Source: Acinetobacter sp. ANC 4862 (lineage in GTDB: Bacteria; Pseudomonadota; Gammaproteobacteria; Pseudomonadales; Moraxellaceae). From it: a DNA stretch of 51,936 nucleotides. The position numbers were made by a program, and so were the translations under genes. A model generated the notes under the pieces. It worked only from the letters and a program-made list of their open reading frames with translations, ran no database searches and had not been told where the DNA came from. This document shows positions 44,433-51,936 of this stretch, one piece after another (the stretch's first letter is position 1; the number at the start of each line of letters is the position of its first letter). The stretch spans positions 1 through 51,936 of the forward strand of contig NZ_SJXH01000024.1 of assembly GCF_004336635.1 (NCBI RefSeq), in the 5' to 3' direction.

Positions 44433-45473
44433 CCGCTATTTATATTTACTTATCTTGAAATAAAGTTTAGATCTGACTTCATCAAGATACTGGTCAGTGC
44501 ATCGAGGCACAGCAGTATCTATCTTCTCATTGGAGATGTCAGGAACATTTCATGCCAACTTGATTCTAGTTGAAATAAAGTCATAGAAGTTTATCTAAGT
44601 TGTAAATACGCTGCTTTAATAAGAGGAATCGAGATAAGGCATAATTATTTTTCCTTTGTTTTGTTGACTGTTTATGAATTGAGTGAGTAAGGAAAATATA
44701 AAAATCATGACTTATAAATAAAGGAATCTTTAGTAATATTTCTCACTGTATTTGTCGTATATAGAGTAAAAATCTGCTCCTGAGAGAAAATTATTTTCCA
44801 ATCATTCTTAAAATTTACACTTTTTTAAAGTTACTTCATCATCTAACACCCACTCTCCCTGAATGTTCACAATTCAAAATATAGACATGCTCTATTGGTC
44901 ACATCTTTATGCTTTTTAATTGTATTGGTGAAGCAAGCAGAGCCTTAAGCGGAGGTACCGTATAACTTCCTATCTGGCCTGTGATGCTCTGAAAAATCCA
45001 TATTTATGTCAGAATTCCTAAATAAATAATCTAAAGTGTGATTGTTTTATTATATTTTTAATGAATCGCTATCTAGTTCACATTGAAATGGAAGTTCTAA
45101 TAAAATCAAAGTTAATCGTTTCATAAAACTGAATCAATTTAATAATTTTAGTCTTTCTTATCGAACATTTCTATTGTTTTTAATATAAAAAATATATTAA
45201 TAAAATTGATTTTTTCATGTGAATCATAAATTTTAAAAATTTTTATATAATAATTTCTTACAACTAAAAAACAAACAATAAATAACAATTTATTAATTAA
45301 AACAACATGATACTTTGTTTTTACAAACAAGAAACATATAAAACTCGATAAATTATGTCTTTGGTTTTTTTTATGTGATTTAATGTTTGTTATAGAAATT
45401 AAACATTACTAATTAACTATTACTAAATGATTAAAAATAAATAAACATCTTAGCTCTAAGGATGGTAAACATC
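44433..45473. other. AT-rich gene-free stretch before the CsgG/HfaB-like operon
   Basis: About one kilobase with no convincing gene. The last 450 bases are extremely AT-rich, with A- and T-runs and TATAAT-like hexamers (for example near 45245), plausible as promoter and silencer-binding DNA for the downstream operon. No repeat, RNA gene or IS end is seen. Confidence 0.55.
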
Positions 45474-45854
45474 ATGAGAATATCAGTGATCAATGTGGGT
45501 TTATTTTGTTTATGTTTCCTGAGTAATACTCATGCAACCTCTGATGAGTGGAGTCAGCGTTGGAAATCATCAAGTACTCGTTCCAATGAGAATTTAGTCC
45601 AAGCAAATCTGATTGAGCTCATGGATTCAGATTATTATTCTGGGTTAGGAAAAACCACAATAAATAGCACATCGACAAGTTCTATAGGTACCGTTAATTC
45701 AGCTACCAGCAATGTGAATATAAATGGTTCAAATAACGGTGTGGATATTTCGAATGATACTGCCAATGACGGGTCTGTAAATTCGAATACCACTCAAAAT
45801 AATCAGCAATGCCCTAACTTAAGCACTCAACCAGGGGGGGCATCATTATGCTGA
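45474..45854 (+). CDS. Small secreted Asn/Ser/Thr-rich protein, HfaA-like by context
   Basis: About 126 residues. A signal peptide ends THA near residue 21, and the mature N-terminus is SDEWSQRWKSSSTRSNENL. From about residue 60 it is low in hydrophobics and rich in Asn, Ser, Thr and Gly (SIGTVNSATSNVNINGSNNG and onward), with alternating Val/Ile that suggests beta structure. It ends with a Cys pair (C113 and C126). The ATG at 45474 is preferred over 45462, which abuts the AAGG site. Its stop overlaps the CsgG-like start by 7 bases. By order and character it parallels HfaA or a minor curli subunit; direct homology is not established. Confidence 0.65.
   Translation: MRISVINVGLFCLCFLSNTHATSDEWSQRWKSSSTRSNENLVQANLIELMDSDYYSGLGKTTINSTSTSSIGTVNSATSNVNINGSNNGVDISNDTANDGSVNSNTTQNNQQCPNLSTQPGGASLC
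45834..45840 (+). repeat. G7 homopolymer at a coding overlap
   Basis: Seven G in a row, eight bases before the CsgG-like start codon and inside the last codons of the upstream gene. It could act as a purine-rich ribosome site and is also a possible slippage tract that would change the small protein's C-terminus. Confidence 0.7.
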
Positions 45855-47044
45855 ATTTACCTGAGTTGAACAGAAGAAAAATATCTTCTGTGAGTATTAC
45901 ACTCTTTTTTGGCTATTTTCTGACAGGATGTACGGGCATGGCACTTTCCAACAAGGAGCCTGTTAGCTTGGTGCAAGGACCACCGATTACCGATATTTTT
46001 ACTCCTTTTGATATGGCTTTATCCTGCCTGAAAGGACAATTGCGGAATGATGTCAGTTTCTCTGTTGGAGCGATTCTAGACCAAACAGGCAAAGATGTTG
46101 TGACCAATGGTGGTAGTGGAAAAATGGTGACCCAAGGTGCTGGAGATATGGTGCAATCGGCGTTATTTCAGGCTGGTGTCAGCTTATTAAACCGACGTGA
46201 TCCTCGGATTATAGAAAGTGAAGCCAAGTGGGGAATTCGTGATCCAAGGCAAATCCAGGCTTCTGATTATTATGTGACAGGCAGCATTAACAGTCTGGAT
46301 TTTATTCCTGGTGGCGGTTTGGACATGCAGATTGGCGGGGTTGGCCCTAATTACAGTCAAACCCGGATTATGGTGGGTTTGGATTTATCTCTGACCGATA
46401 CACGCAGCAGTAAAGTCGTCGCCAATGTTTCACTGCAGAAGCAAATTGCCGCACAGGATTACGGCATAAGTGCAGGCAGGTTTGCTGGCCATACTTTATT
46501 GAACATTCAGGTCGGTAAGGGAGAGAGGGAGGCAACAAACTTTGCCTTACGCCAAATGTTGAATCTGGCAACCTTTGAATTGCTCAGTCAGGTCATTCCA
46601 CCAGCAACATTTGAAAGCTGCCGTGCTGAAATACCGGCTGAATTTGGCCAATTAAGTTTAACGCGAAGTTCGGTTGCTCTGTATAAATTTAAGGAAAGTC
46701 AGAAACAAAATACCGTGGATTCCAGCAGATCTTTGTTGGAGGAATCGTCCTCGCATAACATGAGTTCACCTGATGAGAAGAATAAATCGACCAACTCACC
46801 AAGCAAGGATACCAAGCCGCTTAAGAATAAAGAATCTGAGGTAATTAAAAATCCTGAAGAAGAGCCTGAAATGAGCAAACAGGATCTAATTAAATACATC
46901 AGCATGAAAAAGTACTCATCTTCTTTAGGCAAAATGAATGAAGAAAAAGATAATAACCAAAAAGAAGAAGAGAAGACTCTGAAGCTGTGGGATGTAAACC
47001 CAGGTGTTATAGAAAATTACTGGTCAAGCACGCAGCGTGATTAA
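45848..47044 (+). CDS. CsgG/HfaB-family outer-membrane secretion lipoprotein with extended C-terminal tail
   Basis: 398-residue lipoprotein; lipobox LTGC gives lipid Cys28. Residues ~50-250 fit the CsgG/HfaB fold: an N-terminal FDMALSCLKGQL region, SVGAILDQTGK, the helix GAGDMVQSALFQAGVSLLNR, EAKWGIRDPRQ, then SDYYVTGSINSLDF and QTRIMVGLDLSLTDTRSSKVV (beta-hairpin region), and GEREATNFALRQMLNLATFELLSQV. CsgG forms a multimeric outer-membrane pore exporting unfolded curli subunits; HfaB does the equivalent for holdfast anchors. Unusually, residues ~280-398 are a charged Ser/Lys/Glu tail absent from CsgG, ending LWDVNPGVIENYWSS. It is flanked by two exported proteins, the likely cargo. Confidence 0.8.
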   Translation: MLNLPELNRRKISSVSITLFFGYFLTGCTGMALSNKEPVSLVQGPPITDIFTPFDMALSCLKGQLRNDVSFSVGAILDQTGKDVVTNGGSGKMVTQGAGDMVQSALFQAGVSLLNRRDPRIIESEAKWGIRDPRQIQASDYYVTGSINSLDFIPGGGLDMQIGGVGPNYSQTRIMVGLDLSLTDTRSSKVVANVSLQKQIAAQDYGISAGRFAGHTLLNIQVGKGEREATNFALRQMLNLATFELLSQVIPPATFESCRAEIPAEFGQLSLTRSSVALYKFKESQKQNTVDSSRSLLEESSSHNMSSPDEKNKSTNSPSKDTKPLKNKESEVIKNPEEEPEMSKQDLIKYISMKKYSSSLGKMNEEKDNNQKEEEKTLKLWDVNPGVIENYWSSTQRD

Positions 47045-47128
47045 AAAATATATAAAAATGGGCTCGCTCCCATTATAAAAAGAAGTGCTTAGCGAGAAGT
47101 ACTTCAGAATTAAAAAAGGAAAATAACC

Positions 47129-47743
47129 ATGAATAAGATCATTAAAACAATCACCTTATCTGTTGCCTTCCTGTCTAGTGCAGCCATGGCAAATCCGCAA
47201 GGCAACCACGTCACTGTAAATACGGGTTTAGACGCTACCTTGGCCGCTGTATCTCAACATGCTAAAAATGGTACTGCGCTTAACCTTGCCATTAATACCG
47301 CTACTGTTGATGCAACAGTCAACGTACACGGGAAGTATAATTCACTGAATAATGTGGGAGACAAACTCGCAGTAGAAACTTCAGCAATTGGTGCAGTAAA
47401 CACCGGTAGCATTAACTTACAACAAGGCAATCTGAGTGCTGTGAATACAGGTACAGTAGAGAAAACTTTTGATGCTGAAAAAAGTGCAGAGCGTTCTTTA
47501 GAACTATGGCGTTCTGAGGGTTCATCGGGGTTTGAAAGTTCTATCAGTGCTAGCCTGAATACCGACACTTATGATCAATTCTCTGAAACCTTGAGTAATT
47601 ACACTGCAGCGAATTTAGCCTTTAATTCAGCAGCTATTGATGCATCTGTAAATATAGGCGGAAAAGTGAATCATATTGATGGCATCAAAACTTCAGCAAT
47701 CGGTGCTGTGAACACCGGTAGCATTACAGTGACTGTAAAGTAA
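47129..47743 (+). CDS. Exported beta-repeat protein, candidate surface fibre/anchor subunit
   Basis: 204 residues with a signal peptide cleaved near residue 21 (AMA|NP). Two related repeats are visible, residues ~50-97 and ~160-201. Each has NLA(I/F)N(T/S)A..(V/I)DA(T/S)VN(V/I).GK.N followed by TSAIGAVNTGSI. A shorter partial unit (LSAVNTGTV) lies at 102-110, and a charged linker separates the two halves. Asn/Gly/Ser/Thr with alternating hydrophobics resembles curlin- or HfaD-type beta-helical subunits. The strong AAAAGGAAAATAACC ribosome site and an 84-base gap after the channel gene suggest high expression. A terminator follows. Fibre formation is inference. Confidence 0.72.
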   Translation: MNKIIKTITLSVAFLSSAAMANPQGNHVTVNTGLDATLAAVSQHAKNGTALNLAINTATVDATVNVHGKYNSLNNVGDKLAVETSAIGAVNTGSINLQQGNLSAVNTGTVEKTFDAEKSAERSLELWRSEGSSGFESSISASLNTDTYDQFSETLSNYTAANLAFNSAAIDASVNIGGKVNHIDGIKTSAIGAVNTGSITVTVK

Positions 47744-47766
47744 ATCCACCTCTCAATATGATCCAG

Positions 47767-47801
47767 GGTCTAACTATTTTCGGATAGTTAGACCTTTTTA
47801 T
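47767..47801 (+). terminator. Terminator closing the CsgG/HfaB-like operon
   Basis: GGTCTAACTAT-TTTC-GGATAGTTAGACC-type stem (11 bp) followed by TTTTTAT. Confidence 0.9.
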
Positions 47802-48242
47802 CTTACAATAATATGAATATAAATTGTTGATTTAATAATCGCATATAGTGTCATTCATCTATTCCATAGTAGCATTTATTCCGGAAGCTCATTTCAATCG
47901 GATCATTAGATAAAAAGTACAATGAATTTCAGATTTTCTTACATTTCATTTGAAGCGGATAATGTAGAACCGGATTCAGGTGGAATACATAAAATCCATT
48001 GAGGATTTGGTAAAAAAAAGTAGATGAAATATTTGCACATGTGTCTATGAGAACACGCATCATCACGCAAACAGATGTAGCTTTAGCAAATCAAAAATCA
48101 GCATTAAGTCAGTTTTAATTTAAAGATACTAGGGGATCTGTTCGTCCATGGGAAAGCTGGAAATAATGGGTTTAAGTCAGACTTAGCTATAGTTAATTAC
48201 ATAGATATTTTAACTAAGGAATAATCCCCTAAAGATTAATAT
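47802..48242. other. Gene-free stretch between the surface operon and xpt
   Basis: About 440 bases with only very short frames, for example a 23-codon frame at 48047-48118 without a ribosome site. No repeats or RNA genes recognised. It may hold remnants of a lost gene. Confidence 0.5.
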
Positions 48243-48272
48243 AAAAAAAGAGCGCCTAAGCGCTCTTCTTAA
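48243..48272 (-). terminator. Rho-independent terminator after xpt
   Basis: AAGAGCGC-CTAA-GCGCTCTT stem with a T-run on the minus strand. Confidence 0.92.
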
Positions 48273-48287
48273 AATTCAATTCGAAAC

Positions 48288-48875
<588 letters not shown>

Positions 48876-48954
48876 CTAAGGGCAGATGCTTTTTCAAGCA
48901 AAAGCGTATTTTAAAAAGGCTCTCAAAAAATGCAAGCGAAATTGATCAAATCGA

Positions 48955-49668
48955 TTAATTCGTTAAGCCTTTATAGCCTGTTAACAGCAAACCGTATGAT
49001 GTTTTGCCATCTTGGTGAGAAACCTTCACTGGAACATAGTCAAGTTTAGGTGCTAACCAGAAAATCGTATCACGGTTTGGTTTATCATGTTTCATCACCA
49101 CTTTGATGGTGTCAAAGGTACCGTAAGAGGTTTTAACTTTTTCAGTGCCTTGTTTTACAAAGCGACGTGATTCAACTTCTTTGGCATCGGCAATTGCATA
49201 GCTTGATTTTAAGCCTGAAGCTTTTAAGTCTTCACGGAGTTGCAATTCAGCATTTAGCTCATCCAGAACACCAGATTTCCAAGCAAAAGAACGTGCTTTG
49301 TCATCTTTTTTGGTGTTAATGGTTTTAGCATTTGGATTGAAATTAATGCTCATGGTGTTGTTGTGGATCAAAATTTTGCTGCTTCGGCTAAAGTTGTTTG
49401 AAATGATATTGTTACCATTGAAGCTAAAATGGCTGGTTTCCGTTGCAGAAGCAATAGCACCTGCTTTGGCAGCAAAAACATAAGTCCAGTTATTCCCCGA
49501 CTTGCTTAAAGTGCGAGTTGCCGAGCCCATATTTTTGCCATTATAGCTAAATTGATAACTTGCCTGGAATGGACTCATGGCAAATGCTTGGCTTGAGAAA
49601 CCAGCAAACAACAGTGTAGTGCTTACACCAGATGCTAACGCGATTGTTTTCAATACATTGTGAGCCAT
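48955..49668 (-). CDS. DUF3108 exported protein
   Basis: About 237 residues. A signal peptide ends AFA near residue 30, and the mature part begins MSPFQASYQFSYNGKNMGSATRTL. Beta-rich patterns such as WTYVFAAKAGAIASATETSHFSF and DTIFWLAPKLDYVPVKVSHQDG identify DUF3108, a periplasmic or envelope protein family of unknown role. The ATG at 49668 (MAHNVLK) is chosen, since the longer frame would bury the signal peptide. It is on the same strand as xpt but separated by 90 bases. Confidence 0.85.
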   Translation of the reverse strand: MAHNVLKTIALASGVSTTLLFAGFSSQAFAMSPFQASYQFSYNGKNMGSATRTLSKSGNNWTYVFAAKAGAIASATETSHFSFNGNNIISNNFSRSSKILIHNNTMSINFNPNAKTINTKKDDKARSFAWKSGVLDELNAELQLREDLKASGLKSSYAIADAKEVESRRFVKQGTEKVKTSYGTFDTIKVVMKHDKPNRDTIFWLAPKLDYVPVKVSHQDGKTSYGLLLTGYKGLTN

Positions 49669-49832
49669 AAGTAGGGTGTTCCTATGAAGTTTGAATAAAG
49701 TGCATTTTTTTGCTTGGTTGCTATTATGCGCTTTGATTATGAAGATAAAATTCGAAATTTTGTCCAATCTGTATCTTTATGTAGTTTTTTTCCAGTTAAA
49801 AATACAGATTTTAATCATGAAAAAAAATCAGC

Positions 49833-50510
49833 TTATTTTTGTTTAAGCGGACTGACTTCAGTTTCAGGAAGATCTGCTATATCCCAATCATCTATCGGTT
49901 CTTCTGACATTTTTTTAAAGAGCGCGGTCAGATTCACATTGCCCATAACCACCAATTCAGCTTCACGTAAAACTGCATGGTTTACATGGACTTTGGCTAA
50001 AGTGTCGATGATGGAACGATTTTTACCTAGCCAGCGGTTTAGGTCTAAATGCAGTAAATCGTCTTTGACCTTAATGACATTGAGCTTTTCCAGAATCATG
50101 CCCAAAGGATCTTGATTTAAGACTTTTTGGTAGAAAAATAAAGCAAATTTTACAGCAAGCTTTTGGAATGTATTTTTGTATTTTGCTTCAATTACTTTGG
50201 TGTCACTGATTTGTTCAAACACAATAAGCTGAGTGTCTTTATTCAGCTCCATCTGCACCAGTTTTAAATCGACTGAAAGGGTGATGTATAAACCTTTGAC
50301 ATTCATTGTGGCATATAAACGTAGCCAGTCATCATGCAGATCGGCATGTAAATCTTTCAACATAGACACATTGTCGGTGACAAAGCGCTGGAACGTTGCA
50401 TTCAAAAAAACTTGAGATAATGGAAATTCACGCTCATCTTCAATAAATCCCTCGGCTTTTTGGTACACTTGACGTATACGTTTCGAGATATTGGATATTA
50501 GCGTTTGCAT
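49833..50510 (-). CDS. Hypothetical protein, possibly cytoplasmic
   Basis: About 225 residues without a signal peptide or membrane helix. Mixed alpha/beta, with LYATMNVKGLYITLSVDLKLVQMELN (a beta-sheet pattern) and LHLDLNRWLGKNRSIIDTLAKVHVNHAVLREAELVVMG, then an acidic tail. The Acinetobacter genus seems the likely limit of its distribution, but I recognise no family. The ATG at 50510 is preferred because TAGG lies about 9 bases upstream; the one at 50519 abuts it. The neighbouring TonB-domain gene is divergent. Confidence 0.65.
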   Translation of the reverse strand: MQTLISNISKRIRQVYQKAEGFIEDEREFPLSQVFLNATFQRFVTDNVSMLKDLHADLHDDWLRLYATMNVKGLYITLSVDLKLVQMELNKDTQLIVFEQISDTKVIEAKYKNTFQKLAVKFALFFYQKVLNQDPLGMILEKLNVIKVKDDLLHLDLNRWLGKNRSIIDTLAKVHVNHAVLREAELVVMGNVNLTALFKKMSEEPIDDWDIADLPETEVSPLKQK

Positions 50511-50755
50511 ATGGCGCATCCTAGCAAGTGAATCTTCTTAGGCTTCGAGAGATGATAGATTTTGTCGAAAAGTATTAAAAATACAAGTATTCAATCTTGC
50601 AGTTTAGCAAAATTAATTGCACCATTTTCATGATTTTAATTGTCTACAGTTCACTTGTTGATTGAGTTCTCGTTTTTTATTAAAAAGTGAAGACTGTGTT
50701 TATTTTATACTGTTTTATGCAGTTTGGGGACCAGACATTTTGTCGGTTTAATGTG

Positions 50756-51634
50756 ATGCTTAAGAAAATCAGTTTTGCACCTTTCATGAATACATGGTGG
50801 AAAGATCCTATTTTCAGAAGCGCAGTGATTTTGGCTGCTGTTCTACATTTAATGATTTTGACCTTGCAATTTGCCATGCCGGAAGAAAGTGATGCGGCAG
50901 TGAAAGAAATTGCAGTGACTTTACGCCCGAGTAAAGACAAAGTTGAAAATGCTGATTTTCTTGCACAGGCAGATCAACAAGGTTCAGGAACCTTTCGTGA
51001 AGCACATCGCATGTCGAGTGATATGCCAGCACCAATGCTTGAGCAAAGTGCAGGTGAGCAACAACAAGAAAGTTTAGAGCGATTACAGCAAAAACGTGAA
51101 CTCAGCTTTGAAGAAAAAGTCTTAATGACGACTTTAAGCTGGAAGAAGGAAGCCGAACAGAATCAGCGTAAAAAAGCCATGGAAGCGCTGAATAGCCAGT
51201 TCCAAGCCAAAGCAGCGATGGTGGCAAGTTTAGAAGCACAATATTTACAACGTCAGCAAAATTTCAGCCGTCAGCAAAAAATTAAAACTGTAGATGGCAT
51301 TCAAGCTAAGCAGGATATTTCAGCCGCTTATTTAGAAAAATTCCGTCAAAAAGTTGAATTTTACGGTAACCGTTATTATCCCGATGCTGCAAAAGTGCAA
51401 CGCTTGGCAGGGGAAGTTCGTTTAATGGTGATTCTGAACAGAAATGGCGGGATTCGTGCCATTCGCCTGATTGACAGTTCTGGTCATGCTTTATTGGATG
51501 AGGCTGCAAAAACTTCAGTGCGTAAAGCGGCACCCTTTGGTGGTTTTGATCAAGGCATGAAAGATATTTCAGAACTGCGTATTGTCCGGACCTGGCGTTT
51601 TGATCCTGCTGAAGCAGAGTTTGAGGTGCGTTGA
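50756..51634 (+). CDS. TonB-domain protein
   Basis: About 292 residues. One N-terminal membrane helix (SAVILAAVLHLMILTLQF) precedes a long periplasmic Gln/Glu/Lys-rich coiled coil and then a TonB C-terminal domain (VRLMVILNRNGGIRAIRLIDSSGHALLDEAAKTSVRKAAPF). This is the TonB/TolA-like layout for passing energy to outer-membrane proteins. No exbB/exbD or receptor is adjacent, and the middle lacks the Pro-Glu/Pro-Lys spacer of classic TonB, so it may serve another envelope function. The start is uncertain between 50756 and 50786; no ribosome site is strong. Confidence 0.8.
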   Translation: MLKKISFAPFMNTWWKDPIFRSAVILAAVLHLMILTLQFAMPEESDAAVKEIAVTLRPSKDKVENADFLAQADQQGSGTFREAHRMSSDMPAPMLEQSAGEQQQESLERLQQKRELSFEEKVLMTTLSWKKEAEQNQRKKAMEALNSQFQAKAAMVASLEAQYLQRQQNFSRQQKIKTVDGIQAKQDISAAYLEKFRQKVEFYGNRYYPDAAKVQRLAGEVRLMVILNRNGGIRAIRLIDSSGHALLDEAAKTSVRKAAPFGGFDQGMKDISELRIVRTWRFDPAEAEFEVR

Positions 51635-51781
51635 TTTTTTTAATTTCTTCTCATTTAATCAAGAGAAAATCATTGTTTAGCTTCTAGATTTTGAATCGTT
51701 AGATCTCTCCCTTGTAGAATAGTGTTCCTCATCTCAAAAGGAGAAGGAACATTTTAAAGAAATAAAAAGCGAGCCTCAGCC

Positions 51782-51936
51782 CACTGCTGTCCCACAATTT
51801 TTCATAAAAGGAAGCTCAATTGAGCTTCCTTTTGTTTTATCGGTATTTTATCGGGCATGAATAAAGCTTTTAAGGTTTTTCTCTCAAACAGATTTACTTG
51901 GATCATTCTTAGTAACCGTTGAACCGTCCAGCCTTC
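51782..51936 (-). mobile_element. IS4-family element, 3' end only (cut by window edge)
   Basis: Begins with the terminal repeat CACTGCTGTCCCA at 51782 and continues as the reverse of the 3' end of the element at 21366, with several substitutions. It contains a palindrome (AGGAAGCTCAATTGAGCTTCCT area, 51809-51831) equivalent to the hairpin in the complete copy. Confidence 0.9.
51802..51936 (-). CDS. IS4-family transposase, C-terminal fragment (partial)
   Basis: The last 44 residues of a transposase, including GWTVQRLLRMIQVNLFERKT and ALFMPDKIPIKQKEA, match the C-terminus at 22460-22595 closely. Here the stop is lost at the homologous position and reading continues six codons through the hairpin (QLSFLL) to TGA at 51804-51802. 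The rest lies beyond the window edge. Confidence 0.85.
   Translation of the reverse strand, partial: EGWTVQRLLRMIQVNLFERKTLKALFMPDKIPIKQKEAQLSFLL

Noticed and set aside
45148..45330. 60-codon minus-strand frame in the AT-rich stretch
   Set aside because: Its composition (Ile/Lys/Phe/Asn) is what random AT-rich DNA gives, and no ribosome site or family match is visible.
48047..48118. 23-codon frame between the surface operon and xpt
   Set aside because: Too short, no ribosome site, no recognisable product.

Overview
The window reads as an Acinetobacter chromosome segment. The base composition is low-GC and gammaproteobacterial. The pmrC-pmrA-pmrB block matches the Acinetobacter lipid A modification operon in order and sequence character. 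SdhE/YgfX, PrlC/YheV, Xpt and a stand-alone SPFH/NfeD pair fit the same genus. Species cannot be fixed from this view. Both ends of the window lie inside related IS4-family elements, and a third, complete and diverged copy sits at 21366-22632.

Layout, left to right. 1-185: end of an IS4-family element. 275-2268: a J-domain-like protein and a DUF421 membrane protein. 2355-5836: a glutamate/aspartate-type ABC importer operon (gltIJKL) behind a good sigma-54 promoter match. 5848-9204: alpha carbonic anhydrase, an Amt ammonium transporter (also with a sigma-54-like promoter) and a HAD hydrolase. 9355-13864: a PAP2 phosphatase converging on pmrB, then pmrA and pmrC, with matching PmrA-box-like sites in front of both the PAP2 gene and pmrC. 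13929-21333: porin, AmpG-like permease, PlsC-like acyltransferase, patatin-like lipoprotein, NfeD and SPFH proteins, PutP. 21366-22632: IS4-family insertion. 22669-29271: acyl-CoA dehydrogenase, SdhE-YgfX, a TatT-like lipoprotein, a rhombosortase-like protease and a fused TRAP permease. 29332-35580: EamA transporter, small coiled-coil protein, YheV, PrlC, RNase R. 35848-37243: tRNA-Ser(GCT) and three identical tRNA-Arg(ACG) genes, with a decayed dihydrofolate-reductase-family gene between the second and third Arg copies. 37275-43938: tandem START-like secreted protein, YcxB-like protein, FAH-family enzyme, two coupled EamA transporters, YihY, WrbA. 44073-47801: a zinc-ribbon/glycine-zipper protein, then an AT-rich stretch leading to a three-gene surface system. 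48243-51634: xpt, DUF3108 protein, an unknown protein and a TonB-domain protein. 51782-51936: end of another IS4-family element.

The strongest candidate for an undescribed system is 45474-47743. It has a CsgG/HfaB-like lipoprotein secretion channel with an unusual charged tail. On either side are two exported, Asn/Ser/Thr/Gly-rich proteins, and the larger one has two copies of a beta-type repeat. The order (small secreted protein, channel, repeat protein) parallels hfaA-hfaB-hfaD of Caulobacter holdfast anchoring and, more loosely, curli. I infer a surface fibre or adhesin anchoring system. No amyloid property can be shown from sequence alone.

A second theme is regulation. A predicted PmrA regulon joins the phosphoethanolamine transferase PmrC to a membrane PAP2 phosphatase. 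Two nitrogen-related transport units (glt and amt) carry -24/-12 elements with exact spacing.
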